From positions 58,729,775-58,793,774 of the forward strand of contig NC_086283.1 of assembly GCF_021018805.1 (NCBI RefSeq): DNA of 64,000 nt, read 5' to 3'. The translations under genes and the position numbers were made by a program. The notes beneath the pieces were generated by a model. That model saw nothing but the letters and a program-made list of their open reading frames with translations. It had not been told where the DNA came from and did not search any database. The first letter of the stretch is position 1, and each line of letters starts with the position of its first letter. Shown here piece by piece: positions 47,901 through 62,000 of the stretch. Source of the DNA: Prinia subflava. Taxonomy: Eukaryota > Chordata > Aves > Passeriformes > Cisticolidae.

Positions 47901-50900
47901 TGCTGCTAGTTCTCTAAGAAATACATCATCCAGACCACAATTGATTAGAGGGACTATTAAGCAATGCATGCTGCAAAAAGCAACTAATCTGCTGAGAAGT
48001 AATTTTCCAAGTGCAACATTTTTCACTGACTACATATTTTAAGAGGTATCTCATTATTTAGGTCTCCTCTGGGTTAACATCCTTCTCTCTTTCTTGCAAA
48101 TGTCTTTAGAGAAGAGGTAGCCTAGATTGAGACTGTACATATTACTCTTCCTGGAACTTAAGCAAAACTTTGATGCCTTGCAAAATATTCATTAGCTGAT
48201 TTTTTTTCCCTCAGATTTTCCACTTTCTCTATGTTCCTCTTTCCATGGAAATTCAAGTCAGGGGTCCAGTTTGTCATGCTGCCAGTTTAGGATCATTTTA
48301 AACCAGCCTCTGTGTCCTGACCTACATGACATCTCACTGCTTCCTTCAGTCGTCTAGGAGAGGCAGTCACAAAGCTGTTCTTTGTTCTCCTGCGTGCTGA
48401 TTTGCCACTAATGAAGGTGTGTGCTGGTGTGCTAAATTCCAAGCCAAGTGTTTTCCCATGGTTACTGCCCTGCCAGCCCAGCTGTCTGCCTGCACCTGCT
48501 CTGTGTTCAGGCTGCCCGTGTTCCTCCTGCTGAAGCTTCCATTAACTGTACGTTGTGAGAAGCTTTTCCCAGCCTTCCAGGTTTGGAGCAAAATTGCTAA
48601 AATGTATTTGGGGCTGGAGAATGAAAAGAAGGTGAAGGGTACCTCATCAGTCTTAATCAACCTGCTTTGGTCTGAGCCAGCTGCAATCAGCCAGAATGGG
48701 TAGCTTTCCCTCTCTTTCACTCAGTATAACTCACAGCAGGCCTGCTGGACAGTCAGTGTACAACTTATTAACAGTGACTAGGCCAGGCTGTGACCTTTCA
48801 CTACTTGCACAAATGATACAACCAGATCTCCAGATGCAGCAAAAAAGGGAAGGGGCTTCTCTGCTTCAAGCTTCCACACTATGTTAGAATTCGATTTAGA
48901 CAACCAGTTCAAAGAGATCACAGTAAGAAAACTTAAGGGCCCCTATTGAGAAAATGGGCAGTAATTTTGCTGTCTCTGTGATGTTATTCTTGTGAAAACA
49001 GTCCAGCAGCACTGTCAGTTGTATTGTCAGTTTCCAATACAGTCAGGTGTGTAACACAAGAGTGTTCTGCTAGACAAATACATGTGCCTCCCACTGCACG
49101 AATTTTTCTCAGGGCTTTCCTCCATCTTCTTTAGAGACAGACAAGGCAACTGTCTTATTCCTGTTGTTTATGCATTTGATTTTGCCCTCCCAAAACAAAT
49201 CTCATATCAAGATATGGAAAGTGGAAGCAGGAAGGGCAGGCTTTAAACCCAACCCACAGCTACCTCAAAAGCACTGGGCTATCTCAGCATTGTACATAGC
49301 ATAGATTATTTTTAATAAGAAACAAACAAACAAAAAATCTGGAAATTCCTAGGTAGAAAGGAATCAATGAAGGATTTCATGCAGAAGTTTCTGTGCTACC
49401 TCACTGTGTACTGTGTGAGTTTCTCACTGTAGGATCAGAGGGAGTCACCATGCAGAGTGGGGAAAGACAGTCTTGTCCTAACCTTCTGCAGCACAGCAGC
49501 CCTTTGGAAAATTCAAGCCATGACACATGTACCTATTGTTATTGGTCTGTTAGCTTTTAAAATTATGGAAAATGTAAAAAAATCTGAAGGGACTGTTCAG
49601 CCAAGATAGCCCTACAGGGGGGCTCCTTCCCTGCCTGACGAGGCCCAGCACAGCTACTGTTTTTAATGGGCATAAACAAGCAGGAAACAACACAATGGAT
49701 GAAAATCAAATCCTGCCCAGCAAAGAAGAGGTTGAACAAAAAAGCCAATGGTGTATTAAAGCAGTGCTTATGTTAAAATTTATTTATGAAAAATCAGCCA
49801 TCGACCTCTGTGTTTCTGTAACTAGTGAGAGTTAACTATACAGAAATAAAGGATTTACTTGAATTGTAACATTACTTGGATTCAGAGTCTTTTCTATCTA
49901 CCAGGCACACAACTAAAATCATCCTTCATTACTAACAGTGAGACATAGAACCATTGCGTGAAAATCTCAAAGGTAGTATCATATGACTTCAATTGCTCTA
50001 AATTGGGGATTTTTTCATTATTCTTGATTTGCTGGGTGACAAAGAACCATTTGCATCAGTGTTGCTGCCAGATTCAGTGGCAAGAAGTCTCTTCCTCTTT
50101 TCCTTCTCTCCTTTCACACCACTTTCCAGTAACATTAAAAGAAGGATTGAGGAACACTGAATACAAATTGATAGAGAAAGTGAGGATGGCACTGCCCCTC
50201 AAAGCTAGAACCTGCAAAAACATCTCAGGCACAAAGAAGTGATGAAACATATATAGAATTCTATGAAGGATTCTATTATTTGCTATGTGTAAAACAAAAT
50301 CCCAATCATTGGTCCTGCTTTGTCCATGAAAAGTTGCATTAAGGCTGATTTTGAAGCTGGTTTCTAGTATGTTTATGGAAATGAAAAGTAGGAGTTACTT
50401 GTTTAAAGAGTGAAACTATTGTATAAGGAGCTCTATACAGGTAAAAAATGGTTGACATTGTTGTATTTTATCTACCTTTAGTTTTGTTTTATCTTGTTTT
50501 AAACATCTAGGATGTAAAGAGTTTTAGCAAGCAAGCTCTTTCTCCTGTGGAACACTCTTCAGTGTCTGGTGTACTGGAAACAGTGAAGAGATGAAAATTC
50601 AGACTAACAAATATAAAAATTGCTGATGAGGGTCTTCACATGGCTATTAGGTATGAAAGATGTAGCTAGTGAAGTTTTCTGCCATCTGGAAGACAAACAG
50701 CATTTCCTTTCTTGTGCTGTTATACAGAGCTGATCTGCTATGTTGGAAAGAAGTCCTGATTTCATGCCACCTTCCCAGTCCTAGAGATTTTAGACCTAGA
50801 AACCCCAAATATCCTCAGAGATTTCTTGAGATGTATACCACCCTCCCCTGCCAGGGCAGTGCACAAGAGCACATTATGTGTTGCTCTCCATTTCTTTTTG

Positions 50901-52270
50901 TTAAGTTCATATGCCAATTATCTGGGGGAAGAAAAAAGTTGCATTTGTTGATCTTTGCTGAGCTGTGGTAATTCATGCTGCACGTTCCTTCAGTGCCTGT
51001 TTGCCACAGTGATGGCAAACCAAATTTGATATTGGTGATATTTCCAAAGTGGAAAAAGCGCTCATTGCTTCAATAAGTCTTTCATTGTACTTCACAGAAG
51101 AGCAATTTAAACAAAACACAACACTGAAATCAAAACAACTCTTCCACCGAGCACTGGCACAAAGAATAAATAACACTTCAGCACTCTCTGCTATGCACTG
51201 CCAGCTCTGTGCCGCAACTAGTCAAACAGGCATCTTCTTTCTCTCTCAGAGAACCAGTTTTGCCCTTTTAGGCAAACTCCAGGACACCATCTTTAGCACC
51301 AACAACACACCTGTGCTTGGGATACAAATGACGCTGACCAGTTGTTGCCTCTGTTTCATGCTGTGCTGGGTTTGATTTATAATATCTGCACGGCAGAACT
51401 CATCCAAGTCATGAAAAAGGTACAGTGAGTGCACACCGTACAATTGAACATGCCATCATTCACAGCTCTGAAAAAGACTACACAAAACCTTCTGAAGGAT
51501 CTGCCTGACCTTATGTGGAAAGAGGTTAAAACTGGAATAGTGCATTCATTCATGTGCTTGAAGAGAGTGAAAAGGAAACTCAGATGAGTCTATGCACTTT
51601 CCCCAGATTTTCTGAGATTTATTTAAGGCAATACTTAACTTTAAAAAAGGAAGTACAGAAGTCAATATTATTTCTGCTAAACATTATAAAGCAAATAAAA
51701 CTCTGTAGAGACACAGAGAAATGTTCCTGTCTTAAACCATAATAATGGTAGCAAACACTCCCACACTTATCATCATGTTTCATTTATGTAATAGGCATGT
51801 GACACAATTTATTTTTCTCTGAGTGATGCAGCTGCTGTTTGCATCTTCCTTGGAAACCCCTTTAGACTACATAAAAAGTGGGGGGGAATTACATTAACTA
51901 AAAGGTAATGCTCTTCTGCAAAACACCAGATTTACAAGGCCTTTTTGTACTTTATCAAACCCACTTTAAATCTGCAGTCTTCATTAGCTGGAGGCATTCT
52001 CCTTGATGACTGCAAGAGAAGCAGCCCTCAGATTGCTTGCTCATAACGTGAGACTGGGTTTCAGGGCTGCAGAGGTACATTGGGTGGAAAGCCACAACAC
52101 TGAAGTGCTCTCATTGACTGCAGTTCCAGAGCCTAAGAGTGACTGCAGAAGGTTGTGCAGAGAAAGGCCCAGAGCCTTGCCATGCTCCCTGCCCCTGTTA
52201 AAGGAAAACTTGTAACCAAAAACCTTCTTACAAATCAGAAAAATTCAAAACAAAAACCAACCCAAACCCC
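44993..52270. other. Unique AT-rich non-coding stretch
   Basis: More than 7 kb without a recognised repeat or gene. Small poly-T and poly-A runs occur (45027, 45150, 47679). Open frames, the longest being 169 codons at 46932-47441, show no domain, no conserved splice context and no codon pattern that I trust. Confidence 0.5.
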
Positions 52271-53200
52271 TCAAAGTGTTACAATTGCAGCAATCTTACC
52301 TTCTGGCTCTGGTCCTGTTGCTGAGCACCACTGAAAGAGTCTGGCTCTGGTTTGCATCTTCCCTTCAGGTTTTTGCATGTGGATGGAGACCCTGCTGAGT
52401 CTTCTCTTTTGCAGGGTGAACAGTCCTAGCTCTTTCAGCCTTTCCTTGTAGGACAAGTGCCCCAGTCAGTGATCTTTCTGGCATTTTGCTGGACTCTCTT
52501 CAGTATGCCCATATCTCTCTTATGCTGGGGAGCCCACAGCAGGTCTCAGACCTCCAGGAGCAGCCTCACCAGTGCTGAGGAGGGGAGAAGGATCCTCTCC
52601 ACTGACCTGCTCACAACACTTTTCCCAGTGAGGCCCAGGACAACATTATCCTTCTCTGAGCAAGAAGTGCAAGGGTGCAGAGCTGGCTCATGTTTAGCTT
52701 GGTGCCCACCAGGACCCCCAGACCTTTTTCTGCCCAGATGCTTCCCAAATATAGTTTGATCTGAGTATCATTCAGATCACTAATGAAAATGTGGACTAGG
52801 AATGAACCTTATATTGACAGCTGGGTATAATTCTGTTTACTGACCTCCAAATATACCTTGCTACATGGATCTCCCTGTTCATGACCTGGCACTCCATTTG
52901 TTTTTCAATCCATCTCATTGGCTTTTCATCCAGCCTATACATTAACATCTTGTCTAAAAGGATCCTACTGGAGATAGTATTAAAAGCTTTTTTGAAGTTC
53001 AAGTATCCATTGCTCTCCTTTCTTCTACTGAGTAGGTAAGCCTCCTATACCGTACCTCAGTCCAGAACTAAAGTTTTCCCCCTTCCAGGGAAGAAATGAA
53101 GCTGGATGCCCTGTAGTTGCCTTGCCTGCATCTTTTCTGTAGTCTTCATCTTTCAGGAAATTTCCACATTGAAGGGGAAAGGTTTTCTAGCTTAAGAAAT
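52271..53200 (-). mobile_element. CR1 LINE, internal and C-terminal part, dead
   Basis: On the minus strand, in order, are: a degraded sequence ahead of the palm domain (53200-53010), 'FKKAFNTISSRILLDKM' (53000-52950, the palm block), then a decayed middle, and 'YKERLKELGLFTLQKRRL' (52456-52400), the conserved C-terminal block. The plus strand shows the familiar antisense text, such as 'ctgaggaggggagaaggatc' and 'caccaggacccccagacctt'. Frames are broken, and the active-site segment is missing or unreadable. No octamer tail is seen at the 3' side, so the element is truncated at both ends. Confidence 0.9.
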
Positions 53201-53212
53201 ATATGGAAGTAC

Positions 53213-53322
53213 ATTTTATTTTATTTTATTTTATTTTATTTTATTTTGTTATTTTATTTTATTTTATTTTATTTTATTTTATTTTATTTTATTTTATTTT
53301 ATTTTATTTTATTTTATTTTAT
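53213..53322. repeat. TTTTA pentanucleotide array
   Basis: About 22 units of TTTTA with one interruption (tttgttatttt near 53247). It sits right beside the 5'-truncated edge of the minus-strand CR1. Confidence 0.97.
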
Positions 53323-55835
53323 ACTGCCACTGTGTTTGAACACTCTCCCCTCTCAATATAATTTCTTGAGATAATATCATAGCTTTTCATGAGACTTATT
53401 TTTGACTGGTTTCATTACAACAAGAGCCTATCGAGTACAGTCACAGGGATAACTGGGTGCCCTGGGTGATGCCTCAGCTCAGTTCAATAAGTATTCTGTT
53501 AATATGCAGTGTGTGGCTGCCTATAGTCATAACATTTATATTCCCATAAAATAACCTTGTACAGTTGTAATATATTCACAGGAGGAATATTTAAATATAA
53601 ATTTCTTGGAGAGTCTTTGGGTTAATGTTATAAATAAAAAGGACTCATTCTAACAATATTGTTCATTGTGCCTTCATTACTTGCATAAATCTTTTTCTTC
53701 CCTAACTGCTTTTAGAGAACATTTTGTCTACATAAAACATTGATTTCATTTGGTGGTTTTACATACTTTATTAAGGTTGAAATTTTTTAAAATACAACTT
53801 TTAATATGATATTATAAAGTTGTGGGTTGATATTACTGTGTGTTGCTTGGCCATTTATATCTGGTGCTTGAGCTCAGGCACGCCTCAGAAGGACAAGATG
53901 TTGGTCTCATAATCAAAACAGCTCTTGGAAGCATGGGTAAGAAGCTATCAGACAAGTGCCACAGGATTTTCAGTGTCTTCCCACACAGCCTGTAAAAATT
54001 AGTGTCATTTTCTCTCATCTTCACCTGTTTCAGGGGATTGCCCAATGAGGCACCAATTCGTGTAGTGTCAACTCTTATGGGTGTGATCCAGTTACTGCAA
54101 ATGTATGTCAGTGGAGAGAGGGAAAAATGAACACACACCCAAGTTCCTTGTCAGACTGCAAGGGAACCATCCTGGTTATTTCTTTTCCCCGCAATGAGTT
54201 TCTTGGTGACTTGGCTTACATATTTTTCTAATGTCAGATTGACAGAAAATTTTGGATCTTCCTGTATTATCATGGCTGCAGGAATGATGTAATGGATGAG
54301 GTATATATTGAGATCAGAAATCTTATAGCACTTGAGAACTTAGTCCATAATGAGGAAGCAAAAAGATCCCAGTTCTCTATTACCCTAATAGAATTAGGAG
54401 AGGATATTTAACCTTCTCTCCTTCTCTTCCTGGTCTTATCTGTACTGAATGCTCTAGAGTCACTGTAAATCTTTTCCACTTACTCTCTTGAAAGAGCACT
54501 GAAAAATATTGCTGTGTACTTTGACGGAGTTATAAATGTAATAAAATTGGCTCTAGAAATGTCATGTTTGTCTATAAAGTCTGCATTACTTCAGGGAATA
54601 TTTATTCTTGAAAAGAAAAAAAAACAAAGGAGAAGAGAAAGGAAACCAAATTATATTTTAAAAATAATCCTCAATTTCATTTGAGGTACAAGCTCAGTCT
54701 TCTTTTATATGGGATTTGCATGTTAATTCATTAATTCTTCCTAAGGCCTGGTTCAGCCAAGTTAATTTCCTCTAATTCTACATGCTTTAGTAGTCTTGCT
54801 AAAGTCTAAAGGAATCAGTTATTTCACTGTAGATAAACTCTGCTTAATGATTTGTTAAGCTGGGATAGAAAGTGCAGAAGCAGACAGAAGAGGGCTATAT
54901 AAGGGACATGTAGCCTACCTTGATGTCTCACTGAAGGACTACCTCTGCCTAAGACATCCTAGCACATCATTGCCTAGCCTCTCTTTAAAATCTTCTAAAG
55001 GTGAAGATCACAATTCTCTCTACAGCTCATTTTGCCTGATTTCCCTTAGTGCCTAATGCACAGCTGCCTTACGTTCATTTAATTCCACTGCTTCCTGTCC
55101 TACCTACCTTATACATAAGAAAAGTACAAAGAAAAAATGAAGTCTCTGCCTCTTTACAACAGCCCTTTATGGATCTGAAGCTGTTGGTGGAGCTCCTTTC
55201 AAGTATTTTTTGGGAATTCCAGCTATGTAAACATATGCTTATTCTTTCTGCTTGCCTGATGTGCCATACCTATTTCTCAAAATGCCAGGTCCCCATACTG
55301 TAAATAGTATTCCTGCTGAAGCCTTAGTTAGGATTACATTTTGCATTCTCTCATCATCCATCTCAGAAGAGATTTTGCATTTTTAATGTTTAATTTTCTA
55401 TCAGTATTTAATCTGTGGATGAGATGAACCATTCCTCATGATGTGGAATCAACCAGCAATTTGTACATTACCGCTGACACAACAGTAAAATGTTGAGTTC
55501 CTTATAAGCTGATTATGACAGGCAGAATGAGAGCTTCAGACAATTTTTGTCAGAGAAACTCTCCCATTGAGTGCAGAAAGGACCTTCCTGCTTTCTAAAG
55601 ACCTTCTCACTTAGGATCCACACTTAGCCTCAGAGAAGGAGAATTTCCACTGCCATCAATTCTTCATGAGCATGTTTGAATCTAGACAGCAACTTTACCT
55701 TTCAAACATCTCTGTATTCTTTATCATGGGTCCAAGAATTATAAAAAAAAGAAAAGCAGCATGAGCAGGGAGTTTCCTTACTCCAAACTCTCAGCCACAA
55801 AAATACAAGAAGCCATTCTCTGGAAATTCTCTCTG
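53323..55835. other. Unique AT-rich non-coding stretch
   Basis: No gene or recognised element. The segments at 53560-53820 and 54600-54740 are very AT-rich. Confidence 0.5.
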
Positions 55836-56042
55836 AATGCATGAAAAATCTTTACTGAGTGTGGGGTCAAACAATGTCATAGGATACCCAGGGAGGTTGT
55901 GTATTTTCTATCTATGGAGACACGCAAAATCCAACTGGATGCATTCCATAACTGCTGTAGCTCACCCTGTTTCAGCAGGCAGGCTGGACTAGAGGATCAC
56001 AAGGCAGCCCTTTCAGACTTAACTGTTCTGTGGTTCTGTGAA
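55836..56042 (+). mobile_element. CR1 3'-end fragment
   Basis: Blocks in order are 'ctttactgagtgtgggg', 'acccagggaggttgtg', 'tctatggagacacgcaaaat', 'caggctggactagaggatca' and 'aaggcagccctttcagactt', then 'tgttctgtggttctgtg' as the octamer tail. A different CR1 subtype from the copies at 8845 and 43060, judged by the 'ggctggactaga' block. Confidence 0.88.
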
Positions 56043-58924
56043 GTGAATGAGCTCTGTTCTGTGGGTTAACTGCTTCTTGCCTTTTGGTGTGGCCAGTTTT
56101 AACAGGTTCTGGTCCTTCTGAGTGATAGACTACGATTTTACTTCCATGTTGCTGAGGAAAAAAGACATTCTTCTGTTTAAAACCATGAACTTTTACTGTT
56201 CACTGCTCTTTACAAATTGCTGCTATTCATTGCCCTGCAACAAGCAAGCTGTTATATTGAAAACCTTGTTTATGGACGAGAAGGAAGCACATTTCATTTA
56301 TTAGTAAAGCCAAGAATCTAATGTTTAACTGAAATATCATGGCATTCTTCATTCTTCATCCAACTCCAAGTGCTGCAAAAATGAAGGAATAGTAACACAG
56401 TGGGAGAATGGCCATGAAATTGTCTTCACACATACATTCTGTCATTCATTTTACCCCTCTCTGTGTTGCACTTCCCCTTCCACTGCTGCCCTGTCTCGAG
56501 AGGTTCCTCATTGGTGGAGGTCATGGGCAAGTGTTGTGAGCTTTCAGCTTCTAGAGTCCTTTGCCAGGAAGAATGTTCATGTTATGAATTCTTTTTTGTC
56601 CTTCTGGGATCACTTGAGATAATTTTTGTATGGTGCTGAGGTACTGCTCTCTTCTACAGTGTCTTCAGCTCCATGTTAAACCCACATTTAATACACCCTG
56701 GGCCATCTCAGTATGTTCTCTCTTTGTTCTGTTCACTACCCCTGAACCCAGTTTGTCCAGCTCTGGGTTCACACTTTAGCTGACCATAGGCAATGTGTTT
56801 GCAGCTGTGCTCCTCTGTGCCACACCCTGTGTCCCTCTCAAGGCCTCTGCTGCCCTGCCATGCCTGGGTTTGTCAGCACTTTGTCATCAAGCTGCTGCTG
56901 TGTAAATCTCATTGCACATGGAGTAGCAGCTTGTCATTGCTGTCTATGCAAAAACTATGGTGGTACACACCAAGAGAAGCCAAAGTAAAAGAGATCAGGC
57001 ACAGGGACCTGATCAGCTGGAGGAATTGGTGCCACAGCCAAGAGAAGCAACATAAAGCTACAGGCAGGTGAAGGAAAGTTCAGAGGGGGCAAACCTGAGA
57101 GGTCTCAGATCACAGGTCTTGCACATTGCTTGCAAAGCTTACAGTCTTTACTAATACTGGCAGGGCTGTGTCAGAGGTCTGCATGACTACCACACCACTG
57201 CCACTGTTTAAAGGTACTGGCATACTGTTGTCCGTAGCAGTTGTCTCCTCATGCTGCAGTTCTGGTTCATCTTCAATTAACACCTGTTTCCCAGGTAACA
57301 TCTTGTGTTTAACAACCATGTCCTCTCTCTGAAAAACCTTTCTTCAGCAGTTTCTTCTAAAAAAAAGCCTCTTCAGTTTGATGGGATAAAGGACGCTTTT
57401 GCCTCATAGTGGTACTTTTCCAAGTCTCTTTTTCAAATTGCTATTTATTCATCCAGTTAATTCATGTACTTAGTTGGAGCAAAATTATTACCATAAGCCC
57501 TAGCTTATCACCTGCTTATCTGTCATTGAATTCTCCTTTTTCTCCCCCCCATCATTATCTTTGGCAGAGTTATGCTTATTGGCTGGTGAGCTTGTTTTCA
57601 ACATAACATGAACAAATACTCCATTTGCCTGCAGACTGATAGTCCATTTGTCATTTGATACAGCACTGTCTACTGCTCCTGCAGACAATCTCTGTGCTGT
57701 TGTTTTCAGGCTCTCTGTTTCTGAATGTCCAAAGAGACTTGTAGGGAGATGAGGCTCCTGCATTTTGTGCCAGCATAATCTCAGTCTGCAGTGTCTATTG
57801 CAGCAAAAATAAAAGCCCACATTGTTTCCTGTCTTATGACTTCTGGATACCTTTGTCTTGGGTATTTCCATTATTTGGGCTCATGTTCAAAATGGCAAAG
57901 CCTTGTGGTCCTCACCACAGACTTAGGATATGCAAGACTTCCTCAGAATGTAAAATTATCATTGTTTTATCCAAATTTAATTTGGGATTGTACATAAAGT
58001 CTCCCTCTGCTGCCAACACCCTCCATCTCCCTAAAGTTTTATGTCTCTGCTTTTCTATAACATTTATGTTGTTCTAGCCCTACAAATTAAAAGATAGGTT
58101 CTTCAGGCTTCTGTCAATTGCAAAGTTTTTCCTACCTGGCTTTTTCTTGTATTACATTAATAAAACAATTGTTTTCTGGACATCCAATACCACTCCAGCA
58201 CATTTCTCTCACTCTATTATTTCAGAAGGGCTCTTAAAAGTGATTTCACTCTTGACAGCTTACACTGTCCAGTAATCAGTCAGTGCTAACTAGTCCAGCA
58301 GAGATCTGGCCCTATTGCCTTCTCTACATTTTCTTGAGTGGAAAGGTGTGGCCAGAGCCTCTTCATAACACAGCAGCTGGTTCAAAGCCACTTCTGGGAG
58401 GGTGACATGGAAGTATATTTTCTTTCTAGATTAATAACAAAACTAGATAGGCACATTTAATCTGACTTTTCTTCTACGATGTTATTCCAGTTGATACAGA
58501 CTTAGGTTTTATCTTCTTAAAAAAAAACTTCTTTGTATATTTACCTAGAGATTTTTTAACACCTCTTCTCTTTTTCTTCTCACGCCTAATTTTAAATTTT
58601 AAACAAACAAATTTGATACTGATTGAGGTACAGATACCTCCAAGGGGAAAGAAGTCCAAATACCATCTGCATGGCTCAGGGAAAGACTGGTGGATCTCAG
58701 TCCTTTCCAGAGGCAGCAGCCAGCGGGTCAGTAATGCTGTTAGCACCAGACAGTGCTCCAGGAGCTCCAGGTCAGTCATGGCACACACTGCCTCTAGCCC
58801 ACTCAAAAGGGAGAAAGAAGCAACAGTGGAGAGGTGAGGGATGGAGGAGGACGGGAAAGGTGCTAATTTATGAGGAGACATTTGTGCAGGTGACACAGAA
58901 ATCTCTAGACGGTTTGTCCTCATC
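56043..58924. other. Unique non-coding stretch with weak coding-like frames
   Basis: No recognised repeat. The minus-strand frames at 57110-57319 and 57500-57871 are listed separately. A 149-codon minus-strand frame at 58474-58923 has a lysine-rich tail from an A/T-rich segment and no domain. Confidence 0.4.
57110..57871 (-). other. Two in-phase minus-strand open frames, possible decayed coding sequence
   Basis: The frames at 57871-57500 (123 codons) and 57319-57110 (69 codons) start 552 bp apart, a multiple of three, so they share phase with stops between them. Their composition is less repetitive and more protein-like than most frames here, with a lysine-rich 'KHNSAKDNDGGEKKENS' and an acidic 'EDEPELQHEETTATDNS'. 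I recognise no family. It could be a pseudogene, exons of an unknown transcript, or chance. Confidence 0.2.
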
Positions 58925-59000
58925 TGCTTTGTAGCACTTGAACCTGCCCCTTTGAATCGCTGTGCAGTGAGTGCACTGTGCTACGTGGCTGCAATTATGG
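58925..59000 (-). other. tRNA-like sequence, probably an old SINE head
   Basis: On the minus strand 'gtagcacagtgcactc' resembles a polymerase III A box, and 'ggcaggttcaagtgct' resembles a B box about 35 bases later. The ends do not form a good acceptor stem and the anticodon arm is unclear, so this is not a functional tRNA gene. A MIR-like SINE head is the likeliest explanation. Confidence 0.3.
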
Positions 59001-62000
59001 TCATGGACAAGGGGGGCAAGTTCTGGAAGTGCTCTTGAAACCTTATTTTACCCATCTGTCCAATAGTATTGATAATGGCTGTCTTGGACATGGGCTTGAT
59101 TAGAAGCGGTAATGCTAGGTTGCAGTCTCTGCCATATGTTTCCCCTTTGTTTGATGCTGCTTTTCCTGTAGCATTTCGGTGACTGAGAGGTAATTGTTGT
59201 CCTGAGACTGATTCTTGAACATCTCTGAAGCACAGCAACCAGTGTTTGCATGAAGAGATCACTCATACTGGGAAAGAAATATTTCTGCCAAAACATTCTT
59301 GCAGGCTCTAAATGCACAGATCTGAGCTAAGAGATGTTTCTGACTCAAAGGGCTCCTTGGACAGCATTCAGAATTCATTACATATGTGGGTGTGTGTATC
59401 TTTATCCATGTTTGAAAAGAAATCATGAAACTATGGTGCTGTTCAGCAGCCCTCTTTTTGCCATCATCACAGGTTCCAAGCACAGAAGAATACAGAGTTA
59501 CAAACACATTGAGCAATAGTGTGAAGTATTTTGTTGTACACATTTTTGTTCCCCTTGCCAAATTTCCTGGGTAAGTAATAAAATGACTTGGACACCTATC
59601 CGCTAAATGAGGTGTAGATAACACACAGTTTGGTTAGCTCATGCATTGTAAATATAGGTCTCATCAGATATTTTAACAGCTAGCACTCTACCTATTTATT
59701 TCTCAATTAAAGGCCATCTGTGGCAAGTTTTCTTCATGTTATTTCATGAATTGGCTGTAAAAATGCCAGCACACTCCACAAAACACCATTTGTTATGTTT
59801 CTTGCTAAATTGGACTAATCAATGCAAGTTTTTTTCCGTTTGTGCCTTGTAGAGTCTGTTTCTCTGTGTTTCCACCTTGGCATTACTAGAGTGAAAAAAA
59901 CAAGGAAAACTGTCCTCTGTGTTGGGGATGTCCAGAACCTGAGTTCATGCTTATCCTATGCCTTGTTCAAGGCTAAACTTGTTCCACAGGGAAATCTGGA
60001 AAGGTCATAAATTGTTTCACTCTCAGAAGCAACCCATGTTCTCTGACACGGAGTGTGAATTTTTACATCAGGGGTGCACTGGGCACTTGGGTTCTGCTCT
60101 GGGTTGAGAACAGTGAGGTGACAAGATAGCACCTTTCATCTGTTTCCATCCCTTGGGAAGCCCAGGTGAAGACAGGTCCCCCTCATTTGCCTGGGTCTTG
60201 GGATCATGTATGCAATAAAAATTCCACAGAAGTAAGTTCATCCTTATTTGAAGGATCATGTCTTGTGAGATATATCTGAGACAGTTGCCTTTGGAGGTTA
60301 AAGGCACTTGGTTCTCTCCCTACATTCTCAATAGCTCATGAGAAGTATCAGATCTAATATGACTTATGCAAAGTATGTTTCTTATTGCTTGGCTAAAAAG
60401 GTTAGGTTTGTCTCTGAGGAATGATTTTTAAAGGTTACTTTAATGTCAAATTAGTGGTTTTGATTTCATAGTAATAAAATTTTTAGTGTTTGGTGGATTC
60501 TTTTAGTTAAAATAACTATTGGGTGACATTTTAAAAGCAATCTGCTGTTTTGCCTGCTGAGACTTTAAAGCATAGTGATTAAAAATGGAAGGTCACAAAA
60601 GCATTACTAAAACAGTTGCCCTTAATTTTAAATGCTGAAGTACAATTTCTCTCCCTGGACACTTTCTGCTCACATGCTTATCCTTATCCATATCTTAAGT
60701 ATTATGCAGCTTCAGCTGCAGAGCCTGACTCAGAATTGGATGCCCTCCTTGTGCTGGATATAGAGACTCACTTAGTGCTCTCTCCCCACTCCTGGAAATT
60801 TTCACATGTAAATTCAGAAAGACTAGAAAAAAATATGTTGAGAAATGGGGAGTAAATGGCGTGTGTAAGGACATGCTTCAGATCAGTAGCTGAACTTGGA
60901 CTACAGCCCAGACCTTGCACATCTCTCTCTAGTGTGCTGGGTACTCAGCTCCTGACTTAACTATGCAAGAATACATTTCAGTCACCACTGAATTAGAAAA
61001 TTTATTTGCTGTATCAAAATCTCCTGTGATGGTATAGTTGTTAACATTGTCACTTCCATTATATTTTTCAAAAGAAAGGGTTGATCTCCAAATTTTTTTA
61101 AAGTAGTACCTGGTTTTGAGCACCAGAAGGGCTATGTATGAGCATAACTTAGCCTAGTCACGTAGTCTAAAATGTAGTTGTTGGGACTTAGTTTATCACA
61201 GAATTTCCAAGGAGTCATCCTCTCTGAAAGTATGTTTTCACACAGTAAAACCCAGTCCCCAGACTGTAGTATGTGAACCAGAGCAAAACTTTCTCTCTCC
61301 TTTCCATACAGAGATGTTGGTCTGCTTAATAGGATTCTTGAAGCAATGAACAATTGCTACTGGTTCATCGTCTTACATCGTTCAAATGGACAACCTCCTT
61401 TTTTAAATTCCTGGTTAGGGAGATTGGAAATCATCTTTGCTTACTTTTTATTCTCATTTGGTCTACTGTCTGTGGTAGGTACTTCAAAGTGCCAGTGTTT
61501 ACCTGGGGAGAAAAATGAAACCTTATCAGTATCCAGCTTGTCTTTCCAAACATGTTGAGGCACAGGTAGATTTACCAAATGGCTCCTGTGAGCTTTGTGC
61601 ATGCTTGATCTGCATGTGCAATCTCTCAGTTTATACTCATACTAGAAAGAGTTGCCTGCACAAATGTGAGAATGGGGCTCGTGAGCTTTACCTGAGGTGC
61701 CAGCTTAGCTATTGAAAACTGGTCCAGGATGCAGAGATTTTGAGTGAGATTTTCTGTTGAATAAATACTTGTATGGTAAAAATATAAAAATCTAGAAGGT
61801 TTATCTTTTAAAACTACCATTTATTTTCCTCTTTTGCTTATCCATTGCAGAATCAGGGAAGAAAGGCAGAAGCTACAGCAATTTTCCCTTTGAACCTTAA
61901 TTTTCCCCAATTCCCCAATTCCCTGTAATCTTAATTTGCAGATTGTCACTCAGTCCTTCCTAAGAGCACGAGGATTCAATCTTTGTTATATCTCCACATC

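Noticed and set aside
58925..59000. A tRNA gene on the minus strand
   Set aside because: The acceptor stem does not pair, the anticodon arm is not clear and the B box departs from consensus.
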